Of a stretch of DNA of 64,000 nt, positions 28,540 to 36,855 are shown piece after piece. The notes under the pieces were generated by a model that was not told the DNA's origin, made no database searches, and worked only from the letters and a program-made list of their open reading frames with translations. The stretch comes from Bacteroidales bacterium. Its GTDB lineage: Bacteria; Bacteroidota; Bacteroidia; Bacteroidales; UBA1715. Positions within the stretch are counted from its first letter, which is position 1; each line of letters starts with the position of its first letter. The position numbers and the translations under genes are program-made. The stretch covers positions 73,309-137,308 of the forward strand of contig JAKSUA010000003.1 in the NCBI GenBank assembly GCA_024409235.1, read 5' to 3'.

Positions 28540-29829
28540 ATGCAGACAATTGATTTAGCAGTTGCGGCAAAAAAAGCATCTATCGAACTTGCCGCTTTGT
28601 CAACAGAAAAGAAAAATGAAGCTTTGGCGCGTATCGCCGATGCTTTGATTGAACATACAAGTGAAATTATTGCAGCAAATCAAAAGGATTTGGAACGAAG
28701 CGCCGAAGAAAATTTGGCGGCTCCTCTTTTGAAACGCTTGAAATTCGATGAAGGAAAAATCAAGGATGTAGTTGCTGGTATCAAAAGTTTGATTTTGTTG
28801 CCAGAACCTATTGGCGAAACGCTTTCTGCTACAGAACTTGATAATGGTTTGGAATTGTACAAGGTAAGTTGCCCGATTGGTGTAATCGGTGTGATTTTTG
28901 AATCGCGTCCGGATGCGTTGGTGCAAATTTCTTCTCTTTGCTTGAAGAGCGGTAATGCAACCTTGTTGAAAGGTGGCCGTGAGGCATTGGAAACGAATCG
29001 CGCGTTGGCAAAGGTTATCCGCGAAGCGTCTGAGGCTTGTGGAGTGCCAACTGGTTGGATTCAATTGCTTGAAACTCGTGAGAATGTGAACGAAATGTTG
29101 AAACTCGACAAGTATATTGACTTGATCATCCCTCGTGGCTCAAATTCGTTCGTGCAATACATAATGAACAATTCTAACATCGCCGTTATGGGCCACGCCG
29201 ATGGTATTTGTCACACCTATATTGACAAAGATGCCGATGTGGAAATGGCAGTGAAAGTCGCTACTGACTCAAAAACACAATATGTGTCGGTATGTAATGC
29301 AACCGAAACGATGTTGATTCACAAAGACATAGCGCCAGATGTGTTGCCAAAACTTGCAAAATCGTTGGAAGAACGTAATGTCGAAATCCACGGGTGTGAA
29401 AAAACACAACAAATCATATCTTGCCTTCCTGCCGAAAGTTGGAAAATGGAATGGTTGGATTACAAAGTGTCAATCCGCGTTGTAGATTCGTTGGAAGATG
29501 CAATAGAACATATCAACACATACAGCAGCCGTCATACAGAGGCTATCATTACGAAGAATGCGCAGGCTGCAGAAAAATTTATGAATCTTGTTGACTCTGC
29601 CGATGTGTTCTGGAACTGTAGCACACGATTTGCCGATGGCTTCCGTTATGGACTTGGTGCAGAGGTTGGAATTAGTACAAACAAAATCCATGCACGCGGT
29701 CCTGTAGGTTTGGAAGGATTGACAATCTACAAATGGAAATTGAAAGGTAACGGTCAAATAGTTGCCGACTATGTTTCTGGCAAGTCGTCGTTTACGCATA
29801 AAAAGATTGACAAAAAATTCTCAATATAA
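28540..29829 (+). CDS. proA: Gamma-glutamyl phosphate reductase
   Basis: The 429-residue aldehyde-dehydrogenase-fold enzyme reduces gamma-glutamyl phosphate to glutamate semialdehyde in proline synthesis. The nucleophile Cys lies in the YVSVCNATE motif, and LKGGREALETNRAL is a family signature. The ATG at 28540 follows the promoter; a TTG upstream would lie inside the -7 box. The stop overlaps the MurC-like start by one nucleotide. No proB is next to it here. Confidence 0.94.
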   Translation: MQTIDLAVAAKKASIELAALSTEKKNEALARIADALIEHTSEIIAANQKDLERSAEENLAAPLLKRLKFDEGKIKDVVAGIKSLILLPEPIGETLSATELDNGLELYKVSCPIGVIGVIFESRPDALVQISSLCLKSGNATLLKGGREALETNRALAKVIREASEACGVPTGWIQLLETRENVNEMLKLDKYIDLIIPRGSNSFVQYIMNNSNIAVMGHADGICHTYIDKDADVEMAVKVATDSKTQYVSVCNATETMLIHKDIAPDVLPKLAKSLEERNVEIHGCEKTQQIISCLPAESWKMEWLDYKVSIRVVDSLEDAIEHINTYSSRHTEAIITKNAQAAEKFMNLVDSADVFWNCSTRFADGFRYGLGAEVGISTNKIHARGPVGLEGLTIYKWKLKGNGQIVADYVSGKSSFTHKKIDKKFSI

Positions 29830-31199
29830 TGATTGAATCATATTCACATTTCTTTTTTGTCGGTATTGCCGGAACGGGAATGAGTGCCATTGCTCAATAT
29901 CTTCGTGGCAAAGGCAAGGAAGTGTCTGGTTCTGATAGATTGTTCGGTCAGGAACAAAAATTGTTGTCGGAATCGCAATTTGAGTCAATGGGAATACATT
30001 GCTATTTCCAAGACGGACGGGGAATTACGGAAGATGTTGATGTTGTAGTGGTTTCTACTGCTATTGAAGAATCGAATGTGGAATATCAGAAGGCATTGAG
30101 TTTGAATATTCCAATAATGAAACGCTCGCAGTTGTTGGCAGAAATTTCGAACAGCGTGCGTACTATAGCTGTTGGCGGAACTTCGGGAAAATCAACGACT
30201 ACGGCAATGGTGTTCCATATTTTGGAACAATGTGGCAAATCTCCTTCGTTGATTACCGGTGCTGGCTTGAGCGTGTTACAACAAAAAGGCCTTCCTGGCA
30301 ATGCGTGGGTGGGAAATAGTGATTGGTTGGTGATAGAATCCGACGAATCTGATGGCTCAATCGTAAACTATAAGCCAGAAATTTCTTTGTTGTTGAACAT
30401 AGACAGAGACCACAAAGAATTTGACGAATTGGAACAATTATTCTCTACTTTTAGAGATAACACAAAGTCATATTTTATTGCTAATCAGGACTATCCGTTG
30501 ACGAAAAAGTTGTCGGTTGCAAATCCATATACATTTGGTACTGTTGAATCGGCGCAAATTCGTGGAACGGAATATGTACAAGACGGATTTTCCATTTCTT
30601 TTAAAGTAAATGGCGTTCCTTGTACGATTCCTGTGATTGGTAAACATAATATGGAAAATGCTTTGGCGGCGATTTCAGCATCGTTGGCGGCAGGCATTTC
30701 TATTGAAGAAAGCACAAAAGCATTAGCTACATTTCAAGGAATTTACCGTCGTGCTCAATTGGTAGGAAAAACGGCAAATAATACGTATGTCGTAGATGAT
30801 TTTGCACATAATCCTGCTGAAGTAGCGGCAGTAATAAAGGCTTGCCAACAGATTGGTAGTCGTGTAATTGCGTGGTTCCAACCACATGGCTTCGGACCAA
30901 TGCGTTTTATGCATAAAGAACTTACGGAAATGGTAGGCAATGCTCTTCGCGAACAAGATATCTTTTTGATTGCCGATATTTATTATGCAGGTGGAACTGT
31001 CGATAGAAACATTTCATCTACGATTGTAAGTGAGGCAATGCAAGCAAATGGAAAGAATGCTGAGTATGTTGGACCAAAGGAACAATCAGTTAATCGAATT
31101 GTTGAATTAACTCAATCTAATGATGTGATTATCATTATGGGAGCACGTGATCCTCATCTTGATGAATTCGCAAAAGCGGTGTTGAATAAAATTTCTTAA
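29829..31199 (+). CDS. MurC-like Mur ligase paralogue
   Basis: The 456-residue protein has the three-domain Mur ligase layout: N-terminal VGIAGTGMSAIAQYL as in MurC, an ATP-binding loop GGTSGKSTTT at residues 116-125, ESDESDGS and a C-terminal VVDDFAHNPAE. In MurC and Mpl the ATP loop is normally GTHGKTTT; here Ser replaces His. The C-terminal WFQPHGFGPMRFM also differs from the usual FQPHRYTRT. It is therefore probably not the housekeeping MurC; a UDP-MurNAc ligase for cell-wall recycling is one possibility. It overlaps proA by one nucleotide. Confidence 0.75.
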   Translation: MIESYSHFFFVGIAGTGMSAIAQYLRGKGKEVSGSDRLFGQEQKLLSESQFESMGIHCYFQDGRGITEDVDVVVVSTAIEESNVEYQKALSLNIPIMKRSQLLAEISNSVRTIAVGGTSGKSTTTAMVFHILEQCGKSPSLITGAGLSVLQQKGLPGNAWVGNSDWLVIESDESDGSIVNYKPEISLLLNIDRDHKEFDELEQLFSTFRDNTKSYFIANQDYPLTKKLSVANPYTFGTVESAQIRGTEYVQDGFSISFKVNGVPCTIPVIGKHNMENALAAISASLAAGISIEESTKALATFQGIYRRAQLVGKTANNTYVVDDFAHNPAEVAAVIKACQQIGSRVIAWFQPHGFGPMRFMHKELTEMVGNALREQDIFLIADIYYAGGTVDRNISSTIVSEAMQANGKNAEYVGPKEQSVNRIVELTQSNDVIIIMGARDPHLDEFAKAVLNKIS

Positions 31200-31243
31200 A
31201 TAGGGTTTTTAAGAAATTCATTGTCTTAATAAAAAACATAAGA

Positions 31244-34200
31244 ATGAAAAAAATTTTATCTGCAGTAATTGGAGTAATAGTTACTATCTGTGCTTTTGCA
31301 CAAAACTATCCGTTCCCAATGAATGAACAAGGATATGAATATCCCTATGGTATTTCGGCATCAAATCCGAGAAATGATAATATTCAGAAAAAATTTACTC
31401 AGTGGGAAAAAGATCTTTATACTGAGAGTGGAGAGTATGGTCGTATAAAGTTTGATGATACACAATATACCGTTTCGGAAGGTATTGCTTATGGTATGTT
31501 GATTTATGTGTATATGGCCAATGAAACTAATACTCAATGTCAAGATCACTTTGATAAATTATATGCATATTATAAGAAGTGGTCTGATGGCAATGGATTA
31601 ATGCATTGGAAGATTAAAGGATTCTCTTCTGTTGATGGTTCTGGAGCTGCTACAGATGCTGATTTAGACGTAGCCTTTGCACTTTGTCTTGCTGCAAAAC
31701 AATGGGAAAAATCATCGAAATATGATTATGCAACAGAAGCAAAATTAATAATGGACAAAGTGTATAATCATGAAGTAGGAAAGCATAATGGGTTAAAAGT
31801 GTTTAAACCTGGAGACGGATGGGATAATCAAAGCAATCCTTGTTATTTTACGGTTGCTTCTGTAGGCGTTTTTAAACAAGCACAGGAGGATTTAGGTTTT
31901 TCATCAACAAAAGACTGGGAAACGGTATATGATGATTCTCACACATATTTAGAGAAATCGCAGAGAAATGGCGTTTGGCCAAACTGGGCTGATTGGTCAA
32001 CAAACTATGCTCCTGCAAAGAGAAGCTGGGGAGATGATACTGATTATGATTTCGGTTGGGATGCCTGCCGTGTCCCTTGGCGTGTAGCTTGGGATTATGT
32101 GTGGTTCGGTAATGAAAGCAGTAAGGACATGATGGCAAAAACTATTGAGCTTTTGGATTATAAAAAATGGCAGAATTCGCCAAAATCAGTGGGATATTTC
32201 ACGGGATTAAGAGAATCTGGTTATGGTAAAATCAGTATTCCAAATGATCAGAGTTACAGTGCAGGTAATGTTGCATGGACTGGTAGTGTTGCTTGTGCAT
32301 TTATGACAGATGATGCAAGACAAGATAATCTTGATACATATTATAACCAGAATGTCAATACAGTAGGAGGTCCTTATTATGCGCAGACAATCCAGATTTT
32401 GTATATGTTGACAATGTCTGGTAATGCTGCAAACTTCTATGATTGTAATGGCGGAAGTACTGTAGTTACTCCTCCAGTTGTTTCTGCTGCAACAACAGAC
32501 GGAAAAGCTATTACATTGACTTGTTCTAAAAAGATGGTTTCTTCAACAGACTACAGTGGATTTACAGTGTATTTGAATGGTGCAGCTCAATCGAATGTAA
32601 TTAGTTCAATGTCTGTTTCTGGAAATACAATTACATTGAATTTGAAAAACATAACTGTAGAATCTGGTGATGCAGTTGCTATTTCATATAATGATACATA
32701 TCTTACTAGTGAACAAGGTGCTGCTCTTGGTTCTGTTGTAAAAACAACAGTTAAGAATAATGTTCCTGGTGGAAGTACTATCTTGGCAGATTGCGAAACG
32801 ACAACTTGTATATTAGGTGGTTCGTGGTACACATTTGATGATAACAGCTCAAAGGCAGCTTCTGTAATTACACCAACTAAAAACACTGATATGCTTGTTT
32901 CAGGTGGACAAGTTGGTAGTGCAGTGAAGGTGTCTTATACGTTAAATAAGGGTAGTTACCAATATGATCCATTTGTTGGTTTTGGATTTAATCTTTTGGA
33001 TGGTGATGATGAAACACCATACGATTGCACTGGTGCAACAGGAATTAGTTTCTATCATAAAGGGACTTCCGTAACATTCCAGGTAAAAGTTCCAGGTACA
33101 GGTAGCAATTATCATTGTTATACTATACCTGCCCATAATAGTTGGACTTTGGTAACGGTTATTTGGAACGATTTGGAACAAGAACCATATTGGGGAACAA
33201 CAGTTGATTTCTCACCAAAAGATATTTTCGGCTTGCAATGGCAGGTGAAAGGTTCTACAGGTCAAACTGGTGATATCTGGATAGATGAAGTAACATTAAT
33301 AGGAAAAACAATTTCGGTTGCTTCGGTTGACAAATCTAAATTGGAAGCTACTTTAGCTACAGCAAACTCTTTGTATGGAACTGCAACAATAGCTACATAT
33401 CCACAGTCTGCAATTACAACATTCTATACTGCAATTGATAACGCGGCAACAGTTAATATGAATCAAAAAGCAACTCAGACTGAAATTGACGATGCAAATA
33501 CAGCATTAACAAAAGCTATTGCAGAATTCAAAGCTACTGAAGTGAAAGTTGTTGACAAATCGTCTTTGAATAAGGCAATTGTAAAAGCAAATGACTTGAA
33601 GAATAATTCGGTAGTGGGTGATGAGAATGGAGAATATCCGCAAACAGCAATGGATGCACTTATTGCTGCGATAGAAGTTGCACAACAGAAGTATGATGAT
33701 GCAACGTTGACAGAAGAACAAGTTGCAGAAGCTGTTAAAGATTTAAATGCTGCGATAACTACATTCTCAGGTTCCGTTAATTCACTTGCAGACAAAACGG
33801 ATTTGAAAAAATACATAGACTTGTCCGATGAAATTTTAGCAAATTCGGTTGTTGGAACATTGAATGGACAATATTCTGAAACAAAAAGAACAGCATTGGA
33901 AAACAAGTTGAATACGGCAAAAAAACAATATGAAAAATATGATGCTTCTCAATCTATAATTGATATGGCTGTAAGTAATTTGCAACAGGCATACAAAGAT
34001 TACCTTGCATCGAAGGTTGTTACGGCTGTAGAAGATGTTGAGCTTGTTGTAAGTGTTTATCCAAACCCATGTGAAAACATCCTGAACATAGAATCTTCGA
34101 AAGAAATCTATTTTGTCAATATCATGGGACTCTCTGCTACAAAAGTAAAACATGAAGTAAACCAGATGTCAGCAGAAATCGAGGTTTCTAATTTAGCAAA

Positions 34201-34270
34201 AGGCATGTACATTATTCAGATTGTGTTTGCCGACGGTTCTATAAAGACAACGAAAATCGTAAAGAAGTAA
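31244..34270 (+). CDS. Secreted GH8 glucanase 1 with Ig-like, CBM11-like, FIVAR and T9SS domains
   Basis: The 1008-residue protein has a signal peptide (1-19). The GH8 catalytic domain spans about 22-405, with the proposed acid Glu79 in TVSEG, the substrate-site Asp138 in DADLDV and the base Asp273 in WDACR. An Ig/SwmB-like domain follows (about 410-505), then a CBM11-like carbohydrate-binding domain (about 513-690). Three FIVAR repeats occupy 695-925, and a type A T9SS sorting domain (VYPNPCENILNI) runs from 934 to the end. It likely degrades cellulose or mixed-linkage beta-glucan at the cell surface. No -7 box lies in the 44-nt gap, so it may be read from the proA operon. Confidence 0.93.
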   Translation: MKKILSAVIGVIVTICAFAQNYPFPMNEQGYEYPYGISASNPRNDNIQKKFTQWEKDLYTESGEYGRIKFDDTQYTVSEGIAYGMLIYVYMANETNTQCQDHFDKLYAYYKKWSDGNGLMHWKIKGFSSVDGSGAATDADLDVAFALCLAAKQWEKSSKYDYATEAKLIMDKVYNHEVGKHNGLKVFKPGDGWDNQSNPCYFTVASVGVFKQAQEDLGFSSTKDWETVYDDSHTYLEKSQRNGVWPNWADWSTNYAPAKRSWGDDTDYDFGWDACRVPWRVAWDYVWFGNESSKDMMAKTIELLDYKKWQNSPKSVGYFTGLRESGYGKISIPNDQSYSAGNVAWTGSVACAFMTDDARQDNLDTYYNQNVNTVGGPYYAQTIQILYMLTMSGNAANFYDCNGGSTVVTPPVVSAATTDGKAITLTCSKKMVSSTDYSGFTVYLNGAAQSNVISSMSVSGNTITLNLKNITVESGDAVAISYNDTYLTSEQGAALGSVVKTTVKNNVPGGSTILADCETTTCILGGSWYTFDDNSSKAASVITPTKNTDMLVSGGQVGSAVKVSYTLNKGSYQYDPFVGFGFNLLDGDDETPYDCTGATGISFYHKGTSVTFQVKVPGTGSNYHCYTIPAHNSWTLVTVIWNDLEQEPYWGTTVDFSPKDIFGLQWQVKGSTGQTGDIWIDEVTLIGKTISVASVDKSKLEATLATANSLYGTATIATYPQSAITTFYTAIDNAATVNMNQKATQTEIDDANTALTKAIAEFKATEVKVVDKSSLNKAIVKANDLKNNSVVGDENGEYPQTAMDALIAAIEVAQQKYDDATLTEEQVAEAVKDLNAAITTFSGSVNSLADKTDLKKYIDLSDEILANSVVGTLNGQYSETKRTALENKLNTAKKQYEKYDASQSIIDMAVSNLQQAYKDYLASKVVTAVEDVELVVSVYPNPCENILNIESSKEIYFVNIMGLSATKVKHEVNQMSAEIEVSNLAKGMYIIQIVFADGSIKTTKIVKK

Positions 34271-34292
34271 TCTACATTAATTGTTAAAAATC

Positions 34293-34326
34293 GAAGGTCA
34301 ATGGATGCTATAGTCCGTTGACCTTC
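34293..34326 (+). terminator. Terminator after GH8 glucanase 1
   Basis: GAAGGTCAATGGA pairs with TCCGTTGACCTTC across an 8-nt loop, with one G-T pair, and is followed by AATTTTTT. It separates gene 1 from gene 2. Confidence 0.85.
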
Positions 34327-34347
34327 AATTTTTTATAGAGCATCTTT

Positions 34348-34369
34348 TAAAAGTGTTAAAAGAACAATA
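34348..34369 (+). promoter_or_regulatory. Upstream element shared by GH8 genes 2 and 3 (copy 1)
   Basis: TAAAAGTGT, AAA and ACAATA occur in the same order as at 36769-36790 upstream of gene 3. The start of each element lies 62-63 nt before the -7 box. This copy overlaps the palindrome TCTTTTAA/TTAAAAGA (34343-34363). It could be an activator site or a remnant of duplication. Confidence 0.45.
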
Positions 34370-34385
34370 TTTAACCTGAAAATCA

Positions 34386-34418
34386 TTTGTTAAATCTCAT
34401 AATTTGTTGCTATTTTTG
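34386..34418 (+). promoter_or_regulatory. Promoter of GH8 glucanase 2
   Basis: TTTG at 34386-34389 and TATTTTTG at 34411-34418 are 21 nt apart, a clear Bacteroidetes promoter upstream of the start. Confidence 0.75.
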
Positions 34419-34433
34419 TAGCAGTAAATAAAA

Positions 34434-36401
34434 ATGTCATTTATGAAGAAAATTTCTTTAGCAGTAGTAGGGATTATTATTTCTATATCTTGTTTTTCGC
34501 AAAACTATCCTTTCCCAATGAATGAAAAAGGGTATAAATATCCGTATGGTATCACACCAACGTCGTCAAACAACGAAATTATCCAAAGTAAGTTCGAAGC
34601 ATGGGAAAATAAAATGTGGGAAGAAAGTGGCGAGTTTGGTCGAATCAAATATGACCCCTCAAAGGGAAATGATAAATATACAGTAAGCGAAGGTATTGCC
34701 TATGGCATGCTGATTTATGTGTATATGGCAAATGAAACAAACTCACAATGTCAGGATCATTTTGACAAACTGTATTCATATTACAAAAGATGGTCAAATA
34801 ACAATGGTTTGATGAACTGGAAAATCACAGGCTTCACTTCTGTTGCTGACGGAGGTAATGGCGGTGCTACTGATGCTGATTTGGATGTAGGTTTGGCTCT
34901 TTGTCTTGCTGCAAAACAATGGGGCTCTTCTGCTAAATTCAACTATTCTTTGGAGGCGGAGCAGATTCTAACAAGTGTATATAGTTATGAAACATTTATT
35001 TCTAGCAATAAACGTTGGTTAAAGTCTGGTGATACTTGGAACGATGTAGGTAATCCTTGTTATTTCACCGTTGCTTCCATTGGAGTGTATGACCAAGCTC
35101 AAAATGCGTTAGGTTTTTCTGCAAAAAAAGATTGGATGAAAGTACATGATGACAGTTTTGAGTATTTGCGAATCTCTGAAAGAAATGGTGTTTGGCCAAA
35201 CTGGAGTAAATGGGATGGGACACCATCTTGGCGTCCTTGGTTAAAAACAGAAAAGGAGCAATGGGATGAGCAACAATTTGGTTGGGATGCCTGTCGTGTT
35301 CCTTGGCGTATTGCATGGGATTATGTATGGTTTGGTACAGAAGATAGCAAGGAGTTAGCGTCGAAAACACTAGCATTGTTGGATGCAAAAGGTTGGGAAA
35401 ATAAACCTAGTTCTGTGGGATATTTAACTGGATTAGACAAAGAAGGCTATGAAAATGTAAAAATTCCGTCAGGTTATTCTTATAGTGCCGGCAATGTTGC
35501 GTGGGCAGGTAGTGTTGCTTGTTCTTTTATGACAGACGACAGCAGACAAGACAATCTTGATACATACTACGAGCATGCTTACAAAACATCGGCAGGTCCA
35601 TATTATGCCCAGACATTACAAGTGTTGTACTTGTTGACATTGTCCGGTAACGCTGCAAACTTTTACGCTATTGATGCCAATGACGAGAAAGAAACTTTGA
35701 AAACAGTTATTACAAAAGCTACTTTTATAAAAGAAAACTCTGTTGTCGGTGAAGGTAATGGCGAGTACAAACAGTCTGTTATGGATGCGTTAACATCAGC
35801 AATTGCAGATGCTCAGCAAAAATATGATGACAGCTCATTGTCAAGCGAGCAAATTTCTGCTGCAACAACGGATTTGAATTCTGCAATAACAACTTTCAAA
35901 AAGGCAGTGAATGTGGTTGCAGACAAAACACAATTGAAGAAATATATTGATTTGGCTACAGAAATATTGGCAGCAACAACTGCGGGAACTGGTGCAGGTC
36001 AGTATCCGGAAGCAAAACGAACATCATTGGAAAGCAAACTTGCCGCAGCTAACCGACAATATGAGAAAGCTTCTGCGTCACAAAGTGCGGTTGACATGAC
36101 TATGAATAATTTGCAGCAGGCGTATGAAGATTATATTGCTTCAAAAATAACAACAGCGGTAGATGATGTTAAGGTTTCTTTAAATATTTATCCAAACCCA
36201 TGTGTGAACGTGTTAAATATTTCTTCCTCAAAAGAAATAGTAACAGTTTGCATTATGAATATGGCAGGTTCAAAGAACGTATATGAAATTGCATCAACTT
36301 CGGCACAAATACACGTTTCTGATTTAGCGGAAGGAATGTATGTGATTCAGGTTGTTTTTGCTGATGGCACAGTGCAGACGACAAAATTCATGAAAAAGTA
36401 A
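34434..36401 (+). CDS. Secreted GH8 glucanase 2 with FIVAR and T9SS domains
   Basis: The 655-residue protein (652 if the ATG at 34443 is used) has a signal peptide ending SCFSQ and a GH8 catalytic domain to about residue 415, with Glu86 in TVSEG, DADLDV and WDACR. Unlike its neighbours it goes straight into two FIVAR repeats and then a T9SS sorting domain (IYPNPCVNVLNI); the Ig-like and CBM11-like domains are absent. It should be exported and attached to the surface. It has its own promoter, and the DUF3795 gene follows after 3 nt. Confidence 0.93.
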   Translation: MSFMKKISLAVVGIIISISCFSQNYPFPMNEKGYKYPYGITPTSSNNEIIQSKFEAWENKMWEESGEFGRIKYDPSKGNDKYTVSEGIAYGMLIYVYMANETNSQCQDHFDKLYSYYKRWSNNNGLMNWKITGFTSVADGGNGGATDADLDVGLALCLAAKQWGSSAKFNYSLEAEQILTSVYSYETFISSNKRWLKSGDTWNDVGNPCYFTVASIGVYDQAQNALGFSAKKDWMKVHDDSFEYLRISERNGVWPNWSKWDGTPSWRPWLKTEKEQWDEQQFGWDACRVPWRIAWDYVWFGTEDSKELASKTLALLDAKGWENKPSSVGYLTGLDKEGYENVKIPSGYSYSAGNVAWAGSVACSFMTDDSRQDNLDTYYEHAYKTSAGPYYAQTLQVLYLLTLSGNAANFYAIDANDEKETLKTVITKATFIKENSVVGEGNGEYKQSVMDALTSAIADAQQKYDDSSLSSEQISAATTDLNSAITTFKKAVNVVADKTQLKKYIDLATEILAATTAGTGAGQYPEAKRTSLESKLAAANRQYEKASASQSAVDMTMNNLQQAYEDYIASKITTAVDDVKVSLNIYPNPCVNVLNISSSKEIVTVCIMNMAGSKNVYEIASTSAQIHVSDLAEGMYVIQVVFADGTVQTTKFMKK

Positions 36402-36404
36402 ATC

Positions 36405-36746
36405 ATGAATGATTTGATTGCATTCTGTGGTTTGAATTGCGAAAAATGTGAGGCTCGCATAGCTACAGTTACGAATGACAATATACTGCGAGAGCAGGTG
36501 TCGCGTAAATGGTGCGAGATGAATAATACCGACCAGATAACACCGGAGACAATTAATTGTATGGGATGTCGTGGCACAGGTGTAAAATTTTACTATTGCA
36601 GCCACCTTTGTGAAATCCGAAAATGTGCCGTGGAAAAAGAATATGGTTCTTGTGGTGAATGTCCTGAGAAACATTCGTGTACAAAGTTGAATGCTATTCT
36701 AGAAAACAACGAAGAGGCAAAAAGAAATCTGCAGGATAATTTGTAA
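36405..36746 (+). CDS. Cysteine-rich DUF3795 protein
   Basis: The 113-residue protein has 12 cysteines (residues 8, 12, 15, 37, 52, 55, 65, 69, 74, 83, 86, 92) in patterns such as FCGLNCEKC and CMGC, typical of DUF3795. These probably bind zinc or an iron-sulfur cluster. No signal peptide is present, so it should be cytoplasmic. It starts 3 nt after the stop of GH8 gene 2 and is followed by the promoter of gene 3. It is therefore a likely part of the gene 2 transcript. Its role is unknown. Confidence 0.85.
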   Translation: MNDLIAFCGLNCEKCEARIATVTNDNILREQVSRKWCEMNNTDQITPETINCMGCRGTGVKFYYCSHLCEIRKCAVEKEYGSCGECPEKHSCTKLNAILENNEEAKRNLQDNL

Positions 36747-36768
36747 CATTAAAGAAGACACTTTATTG

Positions 36769-36790
36769 TAAAAGTGTAAAGTGTACAATA
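36769..36790 (+). promoter_or_regulatory. Upstream element shared by GH8 genes 2 and 3 (copy 2)
   Basis: TAAAAGTGT, AAA and ACAATA repeat the pattern seen at 34348-34369, with the same distance to the -7 box. This copy overlaps the inverted repeat ACACTTT/AAAGTGT (36758-36777). Confidence 0.45.
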
Positions 36791-36807
36791 ATATATTGTT
36801 CTCAGGT

Positions 36808-36838
36808 GTTGTGAAATCATAAATTGTTGTTATGTTTG
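36808..36838 (+). promoter_or_regulatory. Promoter of GH8 glucanase 3
   Basis: GTTG at 36808-36811 and TATGTTTG at 36831-36838 are 19 nt apart. The ATG at 36856 follows after 17 nt. Confidence 0.7.
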
Positions 36839-36855
36839 TAACATAATAACAATTT

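Noticed and set aside
31192..31214. TTCTTAAA/TTTAAGAA inverted repeat after the MurC-like ligase, as a terminator.
   Set aside because: The stem is purely A/T, contains the stop region, and has no following T tract.
33475..33906. A long open frame on the minus strand within the FIVAR region of GH8 gene 1.
   Set aside because: It lies opposite low-complexity Ala/Thr/Lys helical repeats; the frame is open because of composition and has no promoter or recognisable product.
34434..36401. GH8 gene 2 as a damaged copy of genes 1 or 3.
   Set aside because: The frame is intact with a signal peptide, all catalytic motifs, promoter and sorting domain; lack of the CBM is a clean domain difference.
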